Positions 1 to 6,828 of a DNA stretch of 6,948 nt are shown piece after piece. The position numbers and the translations under genes were made by a program. Numbering within the stretch: position 1 is the first letter of the stretch; every line of letters begins with the position of its first letter. The stretch is from Caldifarciminota bacterium 4484_100. GTDB taxonomy: Bacteria > Hydrothermota > Tepidihabitantia > SM23-42. The notes below the pieces were generated by a model. The model searched no databases, was not told the DNA's origin, and saw nothing but the letters and a program-made list of their open reading frames with translations. The DNA is taken from positions 1 to 6,948 of the forward strand of contig MUKB01000083.1 in assembly GCA_002049785.1 (NCBI GenBank), given 5' to 3'.

Positions 1-153
1 CTTCTCCTTCTTGTGCCCAGAATCGCTCTATTCAAACTGCCTGGTGACATTGTCATAAAATATGGCCCTCTGAAGATAATATTTCCGATAATGACGAGTA
101 TCATCCTTTCGATTATCATAACCATCATTCTCAATATACTCCTTCGCAAATAA
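1..153 (+). CDS. DUF2905 family small membrane protein (3' end only)
   Basis: The first 50 codons of the window are open in frame 1 and end at a TAA at 151-153; the start lies outside the window. The peptide reads LPGDIVIKYG, then a hydrophobic stretch rich in Ile and Leu, then a short basic tail. The LPGDI element followed by one C-terminal membrane helix is the signature of DUF2905, a family of proteins of about 70 residues with two predicted helices and no known function. Most of the family's usual length is therefore present. The stop is separated from the next ATG by only three bases, so it is probably co-transcribed and translationally coupled with lpxB. The family assignment is from recalled motif similarity, not a search. 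Confidence 0.75.
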   Translation, partial: LLLLVPRIALFKLPGDIVIKYGPLKIIFPIMTSIILSIIITIILNILLRK

Positions 154-156
154 TTG

Positions 157-989
157 ATGCTCAAACAACTTGCCAGGAGCCGTCTATTTATCTGCTCTGG
201 AGAGCCATCTGGAGACCTCTACGCCCGATTATTGATTGAAAAGCTGAAAAAGTTCACTTCTAAACCGACCATCTATTGTGTTGGTGGTCGAGAACTTCAC
301 CTGGATGGAGTAAAATTGGTCCAGGATACTATTTTCTGCCACCCCAGATATGGGCCTGGGCGGGATTCAGAAAATATTTTATCAAGAAATGGGTTGATCA
401 AGTGATTTCTGTCTTCCCCTTTGAATACCGTTTCTACAAAAAGGTCGGGATTGAGACTTTTTACTTCAAAAATCCTCTACTTTCTCATCTTAAAAGTTAT
501 CGAAGAAGGGATTTTCGATGTCGGATCGGATTGATGCCGGGCTCGAGGTTTGATCAAATAAAAAGAAATCTGGTAGTAATGAGAAAATTGATTAAAGAAT
601 TTTATAAATTTAAAAACAATATCGAATTTTGTCTAATTCTCTATGACAGGGTAGACTCTTTGAAGGTGCAGATTCCCGCTCAAATCAAGGTTATCACCCA
701 GAATCGCTATCAGGCGATGAAAGACTGCGATCTGCTGATCATCAGCTCAGGAACCGCATCCCTGGAGGCCAGGATAATGTCTATCCCTCAGATATTCGTT
801 CACCGGCCGGCAGTCTTTGATTACTACTTTTTCCGTAGATTCATACGGATAAAAGAGTATAACCTGGCAAATCTCTATTTTAATAACAGAGATGTTCCAG
901 CCTACATTTCACCTGACAGCAATTACCTTTCGGAAAAACTCTTCAACCATATTCAGGATATTTTACCGAGCCTGGGCTTAAAATGGTAA
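157..989 (+). pseudogene. lpxB: lpxB, lipid-A-disaccharide synthase, broken by internal deletion and frameshift
   Basis: LpxB joins UDP-diacylglucosamine to lipid X to make the lipid A disaccharide at the inner membrane. The N-terminal piece (157 to about 330) has the family motif ICSGEPSGDLYARL and a GG-x6-DG element equivalent to GPRMQAEG. It then runs out of homology and stops at 405. A second frame takes over near 327 and carries PQIWAW, FPFEYRFY, GLMPGSR (residues following about 510), ISSGTASLEA and YNLANLY, ending at 989. All of these are LpxB landmarks in the right order. Compared with the E. coli protein (382 residues), about 61 residues between T58 and the PQIWAW element are missing, including the GIDAPDFN segment with a catalytically important Asp. 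ATG at 157 is preferred over the TTG at 154; no Shine-Dalgarno site is visible. This is a pseudogene if the sequence is right, or an assembly gap if not. Confidence 0.85.
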
Positions 990-2068
990 GATTTCCTCAG
1001 GTAGTTGAATCAGCTATTATAAGGGTTGTTAGATTTTCGGAGCAGTATAAAAATATAAGGTCCCGACTCATCAAGCTTTCAGACCACTTTTCTCGATTCC
1101 AGAAAACAGATCCCCGATACCGGGATGCCTATACCGCTTATAACTTTCCTGTAAATCTTATGAAAATGATGCTTCTGATAAAAAGGTTACCTCTGCTCCA
1201 TCCTGAACCATTTCAAAAAGAGACCATCCGGGTGCTCGATATCGGATGTGGTGAAGGTGCCGGTATGTTCGGATTGTATTTTGGGGTTAAAGACAGAAAA
1301 TTCAATTTTACGGGGATTGATTCATCCAAGGAAGCCCTGAAACGGAATGGACAGTTTTTTCGTATTTTCAAACAGGACAATCCTGATCTTAGGGTCAGTT
1401 ATTCTAAAAAAAGGCTCACCCTGGAGTCGCTAAAGAGGCATAAGAAAAGATATAATTTCGTTCTTTTTATCAATACACTCGCTGAGATCATCAGTCCCAA
1501 AAGGATAGGTCTTGAATTCGTTAAATCTGTGCTCAGTTTGACAGCCGAGAACGGCCTTGTAATCATCATCGAACCTGCTTTAAAGAGTAATACCCGACGT
1601 CTGATGCAACTTCGGGAATCGATGGTCAAAAATCGGCTTGCCCATATTGTATTGCCCTGCAGACATCATAATTCCTGCCCGTTACTTAAAATTGAGCGGG
1701 AATGGTGTCACTTTGTAATTCCCTGGAGACCCCCGGAGTTTATTATCTCTATCAATCAGGGGTTGAATCGTGAAATTGACCGTCTGAAATTCTCTTATCT
1801 TGTAATCAGCAGAAGTCCTTCACGGTATTTTGGTTATACGGTTATCAGTCAATTATTAAAGGAAAAAGGCAGGAAGAAATTTTTTATCTGCACTGAAAAA
1901 GGTCGGGTTGAGGTGTTTCGACTGAATCGTGATACGACCAGTCAAAATAATGAATTTGATACAATAAATTCAGGTGACCTTATTGAGATTGATAATTTCA
2001 ACCTTAAAAGAGCGAACCTCTGGCGAATAGAAAAAGAGACCAGTGTAAAGGTCTTACAAAGATTCTAA
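983..2068 (+). CDS. Rsm22-family SAM-dependent methyltransferase with four-cysteine Fe-S-type motif
   Basis: The protein has 361 residues. It opens with a helical region containing the family element YRDAYTAYNFP (46-56). A class I SAM-binding motif VLDIGCGEGAG follows (84-94), then the acidic GID (111-113) that ends strand 2. The second half carries the Rsm22 hallmark: IIEP (195-198), PCRHHNSCPL (225-234), WCHF (241-244), KFSYLVISRSP (269-279) and an FICTEKG element near 301-307. Cysteines 226, 232, 242 and 303 match the spacing of the four cysteines proposed to bind an Fe-S cluster in the mitochondrial homologue METTL17/Rsm22. The mitochondrial proteins act on small-subunit ribosome assembly; the bacterial role is not established, so a ribosome-associated job is inference. 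The ATG overlaps the lpxB stop by 7 bases, indicating coupling. The gene looks intact, unlike lpxB before it. Confidence 0.85.
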   Translation: MVRFPQVVESAIIRVVRFSEQYKNIRSRLIKLSDHFSRFQKTDPRYRDAYTAYNFPVNLMKMMLLIKRLPLLHPEPFQKETIRVLDIGCGEGAGMFGLYFGVKDRKFNFTGIDSSKEALKRNGQFFRIFKQDNPDLRVSYSKKRLTLESLKRHKKRYNFVLFINTLAEIISPKRIGLEFVKSVLSLTAENGLVIIIEPALKSNTRRLMQLRESMVKNRLAHIVLPCRHHNSCPLLKIEREWCHFVIPWRPPEFIISINQGLNREIDRLKFSYLVISRSPSRYFGYTVISQLLKEKGRKKFFICTEKGRVEVFRLNRDTTSQNNEFDTINSGDLIEIDNFNLKRANLWRIEKETSVKVLQRF

Positions 2069-2072
2069 AAAA

Positions 2073-3560
2073 TTAATAGATAAAAGAACTGCCGCCGATA
2101 AACTCACGCAGAATAGAGTTGGAAGGAACCTCCCGATCATTAAGTTCGAAAAATAGGTTCAAAAAATTAATCAGCCTCTTCGCTTCCTTATATTCCGGTG
2201 CAGATTTTTTAACCCGATGGAGAATCGGAAGACAGAATTTCTTTAATACTGCGGGTTCATAGATTAAGGCCGAATTGAACATCTCATCAGCCTGTTCCTG
2301 AAATGGATAGATATTTTGCTCCTCGCCCCTTCGCACCGAACTCCAATGCCTCAAAACACCCTGGATACGATAACCCCGGTAATGGGTGTCGCGTACAATC
2401 CGTCTCAACATTCTGGTGTCCGTGGTTGAGATTCTGTTGTGGTCATCAATGTTCAGCTGGGTAAGGGCGCTTACATAGATCTTAAATTTTGATGAGGCAG
2501 GGATAAGATGGGTCAACTTATCATTGAGACAATGAATACCTTCAAGTAAAATCACGCCGTTCTTCTCTAAGTATACACTTCGGCCTTTATTCCTCCTTCC
2601 AGTAATAAAATTGAACCGTGGAATCATCACGGTTTCACCCTTTAAAATCCGATGCAGGTGTTGATTCAACAATTTTATATCAACCGCATTTATCGACTCA
2701 AAATCGAGCCTCCCGAATTTATCCTTTGGTGTCTGACTATGGGGAAGAAAATAATCATCGGTAGAGATTGATAATGGTCTTATACCATTTACCAGCAATT
2801 GAATTGCAAGACGTTTTGTAAAGGTTGTCTTGCCCGCGCTACTCGGTCCTGCAATTAAAACCAATCTACTGTTCCTCTTTGTGATTTGATCCGCTATATA
2901 GACAATTTTCTTTTCATGGAGGGCTTCACTCACCTTGATGATTTCAGAACCCGTGCCCTTTTTTATTTGATAATTTAATTGACCCAAATCACTGACCCCC
3001 AGAATCTGTGCCCACTCTTCATGTTCACTGAAGATCCGGGCAAGTCGGGGTTGAGGAACATATTCGGGTAGTCTTGATATATCCTGCCAGATAGGGAAGA
3101 CCATCACAAATCCTGGGGCAAACTTTTTCAGGTAGAATTGTGATGCCTTGCCTGTAGTATTAAAGGGTGGGACTAAAAAGATATCATAGATATCAAGTAG
3201 TGAATAGACTGTAACCTGGGGGATTCGGATGTTCTTTAAGAGTACAACTTTGTCTTCAAGCGCAGTTTTTTCGAAAAGTTTAATCGCCTTGCTCCGTTGC
3301 AAAACCCGGGCATTAATCGGTAGATTCATTTCGATTATCTGACGCATCTTCTTATCAATCTTTTTGATGTCGGTCTGGTTTATCCTTCTGTTCAAAAGGC
3401 AGTAAAAGCCCCGGCTCATTGAGTGTTCAATGCGCAGTTTTGCCTTTGGATACAGTTTTTTTATTGCGGTATACAGAATAAATGAGAGCGTAGATTGATA
3501 ACTACGCCAATGGTTCAGTCTTCGAAGGTCTTCAACCCCTTCTATGTCCTGTTCAAACAT
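2073..3560 (-). CDS. Nucleoside (uridine-like) kinase with ThrRS-type SAD domain, TGS domain absent
   Basis: The protein has 495 residues. Residues about 18-85 resemble the second additional domain of threonyl-tRNA synthetase (YPKAKLRIEHSMSRGFYCLL), but lack its zinc-type HxxxH. A family-specific linker follows (about 110-225; RIFSEHEEWAQILGV, then SEALHEKKIVYIADQI). The C-terminal half is a uridine-kinase/phosphoribulokinase fold: Walker A GPSSAGKTT (238-246), STDDYF (266-271), a GRLDFES segment (283-289), LLEGIH (338-343) and TRMLRRIVRD (382-391). It probably phosphorylates a nucleoside such as uridine, with NTP as donor; the exact substrate is unknown. Relatives usually carry an extra N-terminal TGS domain of about 60 residues. 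Here a TAA sits directly before the ATG, so no extension is possible. The start lies within the 3' end of yggS (19-base overlap), implying translational coupling. Confidence 0.85.
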   Translation of the reverse strand: MFEQDIEGVEDLRRLNHWRSYQSTLSFILYTAIKKLYPKAKLRIEHSMSRGFYCLLNRRINQTDIKKIDKKMRQIIEMNLPINARVLQRSKAIKLFEKTALEDKVVLLKNIRIPQVTVYSLLDIYDIFLVPPFNTTGKASQFYLKKFAPGFVMVFPIWQDISRLPEYVPQPRLARIFSEHEEWAQILGVSDLGQLNYQIKKGTGSEIIKVSEALHEKKIVYIADQITKRNSRLVLIAGPSSAGKTTFTKRLAIQLLVNGIRPLSISTDDYFLPHSQTPKDKFGRLDFESINAVDIKLLNQHLHRILKGETVMIPRFNFITGRRNKGRSVYLEKNGVILLEGIHCLNDKLTHLIPASSKFKIYVSALTQLNIDDHNRISTTDTRMLRRIVRDTHYRGYRIQGVLRHWSSVRRGEEQNIYPFQEQADEMFNSALIYEPAVLKKFCLPILHRVKKSAPEYKEAKRLINFLNLFFELNDREVPSNSILREFIGGSSFIY

Positions 3561-4240
3561 TTATAGTCCCGCGGACCGAATATTGCAGTTCCCACCCTTA
3601 TCAAATTTGAACCCTCTTCAATAGCCACCTCAAAATCCGATGTCATCCCCATTGAGAGTATCGGAAATGGTTGATCGAATGCCCGGGCGAGTTCATCGCG
3701 GAGTTCACGCAGGAGCCGAAAACAGGACCTTGATGCCTCTGGGTCCTGAATTGCCCAGCCTGGACCGATAGTCATCAATCCGACAATATTTAACTGCTTA
3801 AAGGGATGCAGGGCTTCGTAGAATTGAATCAGTTCATTGGGTTTGATACCGAATTTTGAAGGCTCCTGAGAGGTGTTGACCTCGATAAGGCAATCGATCG
3901 GTTTTTCGGCCCGACGGTCAATCTCTCGGGCAAGCCTTATTGAATCGAGACTATGAATCATCCTGAAGATCTTCAGGGCATCCTTAACCTTATTGGTCTG
4001 TAAATGTCCGACCATATGCCACTCAACCACATTCCCCAGGCGCACAAACTTCTGCTTTGCCTCCTGAACGCGGTTTTCGCCGATTATCCGGATGCCTGAC
4101 TCAACCGCCTCAAGAATTTTCTCCACAGGGAAGGTCTTGGCAACTGCCACTATGGTAATCTCATCCGGGGTGCGTCCTACTCGAGCTGCAGCCTCGGCAA
4201 CCCTCTTATTCAATGCCTCAATATTTTCTCTTATTGACAT
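3542..4240 (-). CDS. yggS: YggS/PLPBP-family pyridoxal 5'-phosphate homeostasis protein
   Basis: The 232-residue protein matches the YggS/PROSC/YlmE family in length and along its whole sequence. VAVAKTFP contains the predicted PLP Schiff-base lysine, K35. IGENRVQEA (53-61), WHMVGHLQTNK (74-84) and the closing block SMGMTSDFEVAIEEGSNLIRVGTAIFG are all diagnostic. It folds as the TIM barrel of alanine racemase domain 1 and is thought to buffer or deliver PLP rather than act as a racemase. It is a cytoplasmic protein with no signal peptide. The ATG at 4240 is fixed by a consensus promoter whose predicted start point is this same base, so the message should be leaderless. The downstream kinase overlaps its last 19 bases. 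It looks complete. Confidence 0.93.
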   Translation of the reverse strand: MSIRENIEALNKRVAEAAARVGRTPDEITIVAVAKTFPVEKILEAVESGIRIIGENRVQEAKQKFVRLGNVVEWHMVGHLQTNKVKDALKIFRMIHSLDSIRLAREIDRRAEKPIDCLIEVNTSQEPSKFGIKPNELIQFYEALHPFKQLNIVGLMTIGPGWAIQDPEASRSCFRLLRELRDELARAFDQPFPILSMGMTSDFEVAIEEGSNLIRVGTAIFGPRDYKCLNRT

Positions 4241-4246
4241 AGCCCA

Positions 4247-4274
4247 ATTATACGAATTTACGGCATTATGTCAA
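4247..4274 (-). promoter_or_regulatory. Perfect-consensus sigma70 promoter for yggS, leaderless
   Basis: Read on the minus strand, TTGACA (4274-4269) is separated by 16 bp from TATAAT (4252-4247), followed by six bases (TGGGCT) and then the yggS ATG at 4240. Both hexamers match the housekeeping consensus exactly. The usual distance from the -10 box puts +1 on or within a base or so of the A of the ATG, leaving no room for a ribosome binding site. It begins 20 bp downstream of the NlpC-like gene's stop, so it can drive yggS and the kinase independently of upstream genes. No transcript data are available here. Confidence 0.85.
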
Positions 4275-4294
4275 TTGTGGTGCCTGATGGAGTG

Positions 4295-5431
4295 TTAATC
4301 ATTATCATTAAACTTGAATCGGGCGATGGTGAAGTTTCCTGAATATGCATTGGAGATTTTTTCAAAGGTCGGTTCATGGAAGAGGGTGTGGATGACTATG
4401 TCATCCTGGTCCAGAAATTTATTACCATTATCAAATGCAAGAATTGCGGCATGCCTCGACCACAGGACAATGTTACCGGGAATGACCGCCTCATTGTTGT
4501 TACCGTCGAATTTAATCCGTGCACCGTTTTTTATATAAAAACCTTTATTATCAATACTGTCCGGGCTTGCGATTATATTTGCATAATGGAGCAGTGATTG
4601 ACTGCCGGTATAGGGCATATCATAACCCGCCTTTCTGAAAATCCCGACCACAAAGTCGGCACAGTCCGCACCGATATACTTCTCTGTCTGATGTTCACAG
4701 GGCCGGCCTGTCCTGCTGGCGCTTCCCCAGATAAAAGGAAGGTTGAAGAATGAATATGCCCAGTCGATGATTTTATTACCGGTATTTCCCCGAACACTGA
4801 TACGATGGGCATCAATATCACCATCCTTTTTAACCGATTCTGCTCCGGGTGAAGAAATCATCTGGTTATTGAACTTCACCTCCACTTTATACCGCATTGT
4901 GCCGAAAGGATGCGAGTCCAATTCCACCGGAATAACATCAGCTTTGATAATCCAGGTATTCGAACTATCCCAGACAAACTCTTTATAATTGAGCTTATCC
5001 CAGTGCCATATCTTTTTAAGAATACCATCTTTTTCAACCCAGTCTTCATTGCTATAGTATCTAAAACCGGTCTTCTTGTTGCCACGCACCGGCTCTACCT
5101 TATACCATAGAATCTTTATCTGTTCTAATCCGAAATCCTCAGGTGCTTCGGTCACAATCTCTTTGCCACCTATTATCACCTTTTTCCAGGGTGAGATAAA
5201 GAACTTCTTATTGTCCTTTTCGAACTCGACGACCAGACCGAGGAACGCCTCTTCGCTATCCAATACCGGATATTTGGGTTGACTCGAGGGGACCCCTGAA
5301 TCTACCTGACAATTGACCGGAAAGACCCTGGATACGATATATACCCTTTCAATCGATTGACCACTGAGGTGCGTAAGGAACACGCCAAATAGTATTCCGG
5401 GCAATAGTTTAGAGAACTTTTTTCTGTCCAT
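4295..5431 (-). CDS. Exported NlpC/P60-like putative cysteine peptidase with uncharacterised N-terminal domain
   Basis: With the start at 5431 the protein has 378 residues. A further in-frame upstream start exists at 5497, but it lies upstream of the promoter, within three bases of the spoIID stop. Starting at 5431 gives a classic Sec signal: MDRKK, a hydrophobic core at about 9-22, and likely cleavage near LSG-QS (24-26). Residues 27-215 form a region rich in charged and aromatic residues that I do not recognise. The C-terminal part (about 218-375) looks like an NlpC/P60 papain-like fold: DWAYSFFNLPFIWG, then GADCADFVVGIFRKAG with the candidate nucleophile C257, then PGNIVLWSRHAAI with H327, and VIHTLFH with H348 as a possible third catalytic residue. 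It could cut peptidoglycan peptides outside the inner membrane. That role is inferred from the fold pattern only; the substrate is unknown. Confidence 0.65.
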   Translation of the reverse strand: MDRKKFSKLLPGILFGVFLTHLSGQSIERVYIVSRVFPVNCQVDSGVPSSQPKYPVLDSEEAFLGLVVEFEKDNKKFFISPWKKVIIGGKEIVTEAPEDFGLEQIKILWYKVEPVRGNKKTGFRYYSNEDWVEKDGILKKIWHWDKLNYKEFVWDSSNTWIIKADVIPVELDSHPFGTMRYKVEVKFNNQMISSPGAESVKKDGDIDAHRISVRGNTGNKIIDWAYSFFNLPFIWGSASRTGRPCEHQTEKYIGADCADFVVGIFRKAGYDMPYTGSQSLLHYANIIASPDSIDNKGFYIKNGARIKFDGNNNEAVIPGNIVLWSRHAAILAFDNGNKFLDQDDIVIHTLFHEPTFEKISNAYSGNFTIARFKFNDND

Positions 5432-5436
5432 TTTCA

Positions 5437-5464
5437 ATATTACATCAGTTTTTGTAAAAATCAA
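5437..5464 (-). promoter_or_regulatory. Sigma70-type promoter for the NlpC-like gene, leaderless geometry
   Basis: On the minus strand TTGATT (5464-5459) stands 16 bp before TAATAT (5442-5437), followed by five bases and the ATG at 5431. The boxes differ from consensus at a few positions, but the spacing and the short distance to the ATG match the yggS promoter almost exactly. The site lies in the 62-bp gap between the spoIID stop (5494) and this gene. It supports the internal ATG at 5431 as the true start, since initiation at 5497 would lie upstream of the promoter. Confidence 0.65.
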
Positions 5465-5493
5465 GAACCGATATAGATTAAAGTATGAAGTTT

Positions 5494-6376
5494 TCAACGG
5501 ATTCGTGAAGAGCGAAGTTCTGAGCCCTTTATGATTCTGGTGCCGGGATAGTAGTGGCGTAGTATTTCACGGTAGTTTTTGCCCTGGCGTGCCATTTCCA
5601 GGGCGCCAAATTGACACATCCCTACACCATGACCGAACCCCCTGCCTTCGATTATCAAATTTTCGCCTTTCTTTTGTTAAATAAGTTTTTTGCCAGCGGA
5701 AATGTGGACTCTTGCTGCAGTAAGGACATCTGACACTTCTCAAATAGGGTGGGGCAGGTCCTGGCCAGGCATCATTGAAGTCTGCGGTCCTGCCACCACA
5801 GGTGGAGTGGTATTTTGCTTCTATCGGCTTATTATGATAAACGAGAATTTCCCCGCGTGTCTGTTCAATCGCAATATTTATCAGACTATCTTCACCACTT
5901 TCGCCCAGATAGACCTGGTCCTGGACTGTGGCATAGAGGTCAAAGCCGAGTTCCTGATAATTGTTGAGATGGGCATAGGTATAGGTGCGTGCGGCAACAG
6001 CCTGGGCCTTTGCCGCGGCAAGTAGATTCGGGGTAATTTTACCCAGTTCAGCAGGGACAACACCTTTTAGATAATCTTCGATTTTCAGGACATTTATTGC
6101 CCAGAGTTTACCGCCAATTTTTTTCAGAACTACAGTGCCCCGGTATTTTCGACCGTTCACATAGACACCACCACGGTAATACATAGGAAACCTGTGGTTG
6201 ATAAGAATCTCTTCAGTTTGAGAAGCGTCCGCCTCTTTGATGCGGATACTTTCGGCACCGCAGACAATTGCTACTCTCACCATCCGCGGAACCCTCTGCT
6301 TTCTTACATAACCGAGACAGTTCAACAAAAATATGACTACAAAAATTATATGATAGGGTCTTATGTATCTCTTCAT
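5494..6376 (-). pseudogene. SpoIID/LytB-domain protein, broken by internal deletion and frameshift
   Basis: SpoIID/LytB proteins are lytic transglycosylases that cut peptidoglycan glycan strands stripped of stem peptides, or their non-sporulation relatives. The first frame has an N-terminal hydrophobic segment (9-22) ending LLNC, a weak lipobox with an atypical Asn. It continues with VLKIEDYLKGVVPAE (E110 is the likely catalytic Glu), AAKAQAVAARTY (121-132), YHSTCGGRTAD (189-199) and SPHFRW (223-228). Homology ends near codon 236 (5669), and the frame runs on to a stop at 5567. The family's closing block, LIIEGRGFGHGVGMCQFGAL then ILRHYYPGTRI, is present in another frame from about 5664 to a TGA at 5494-5496. 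About 60 residues normally separate SPHYRW from the GRGxGHG block, and these are missing. The ATG overlaps the Mut7-C stop as ATGA, so it is co-transcribed. It is a pseudogene or an assembly error. Confidence 0.85.
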
Positions 6377-6828
6377 CCTATTTTTTTATCGAGGATGGTC
6401 TTCAGTTCCTTCATCATCCGTTGATAATGGGTTCCCTTCCAGTAGACCCGCTGACATCTTTCACACTGGGCAAATTCATCGAAGTTTTTATAAGTGAAAT
6501 AGGGAACTTTCTCTTTAATCGATTCCTTGTTGACGGGTTTGAGTTTTTCATTACAGAGCAGACACCGGCTGAATGGCGAAATTTCCTTATGCAGGTTAAA
6601 TTTATCAATTACCTCTTTAATCTGTGATAAAGGTTCGTCCGGTTCGATGAAGAATGTCGATTCCTGATTCAGCAATCTTCGGTTTTTGGTAAGGATTATG
6701 CGTCCTTCCCGTCGTGCCTCAAGGAGAATTTTTATTCCCTGATTTGAATATTCTGTATCGATGCCACATATCCTCATCAGCCTGCATAATCTACCCAGCA
6801 TCCCATCACAGATAAATTTCTTTGCCAT
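6373..6828 (-). CDS. Mut7-C RNase-domain protein with C-terminal zinc ribbon
   Basis: The 151-residue protein matches the Mut7-C family, which is built on a PIN-like nuclease fold. The N-terminal part has FICDGMLGRLCRLMRICGID (6-24), whose D8 is an expected acidic active-site residue, and IILTKNRRLL (44-53). The C-terminal part is a zinc ribbon with C89xxC92 and C122xxC125, plus VYWKGTHYQRM (128-138), which is typical of the family. Most relatives have TRD where this protein has TKN (47-49), so one acidic residue is replaced by Asn and activity may be altered. Length is normal for the family. It is cytoplasmic, and its biological substrate is unknown. The ATG follows directly on the stop of the upstream frame, and its own TGA overlaps the spoIID ATG by four bases, so it sits inside an operon. 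Confidence 0.85.
   Translation of the reverse strand: MAKKFICDGMLGRLCRLMRICGIDTEYSNQGIKILLEARREGRIILTKNRRLLNQESTFFIEPDEPLSQIKEVIDKFNLHKEISPFSRCLLCNEKLKPVNKESIKEKVPYFTYKNFDEFAQCERCQRVYWKGTHYQRMMKELKTILDKKIG

Noticed and set aside
1399..1629. Minus-strand ORF of 76 codons inside the Rsm22 gene.
   Set aside because: It lies fully inside a well-supported gene on the other strand, has no recognisable motif, and is best explained as a shadow frame.
4314..5282. Several plus-strand ORFs of 66-74 codons opposite the NlpC-like gene.
   Set aside because: They overlap each other and a supported gene, with no promoter, no start context and no protein-like motif.
5655..5676. A-rich AAAAGAAAGG run at the SpoIID frame change as a programmed frameshift site.
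   Set aside because: A shift alone would not restore the ~60 residues missing from the domain, and I see no supporting stem-loop or internal SD.
5690..6025. Plus-strand ORF of 111 codons opposite spoIID.
   Set aside because: It is antisense to strongly conserved SpoIID motifs and its translation shows no recognisable domain.
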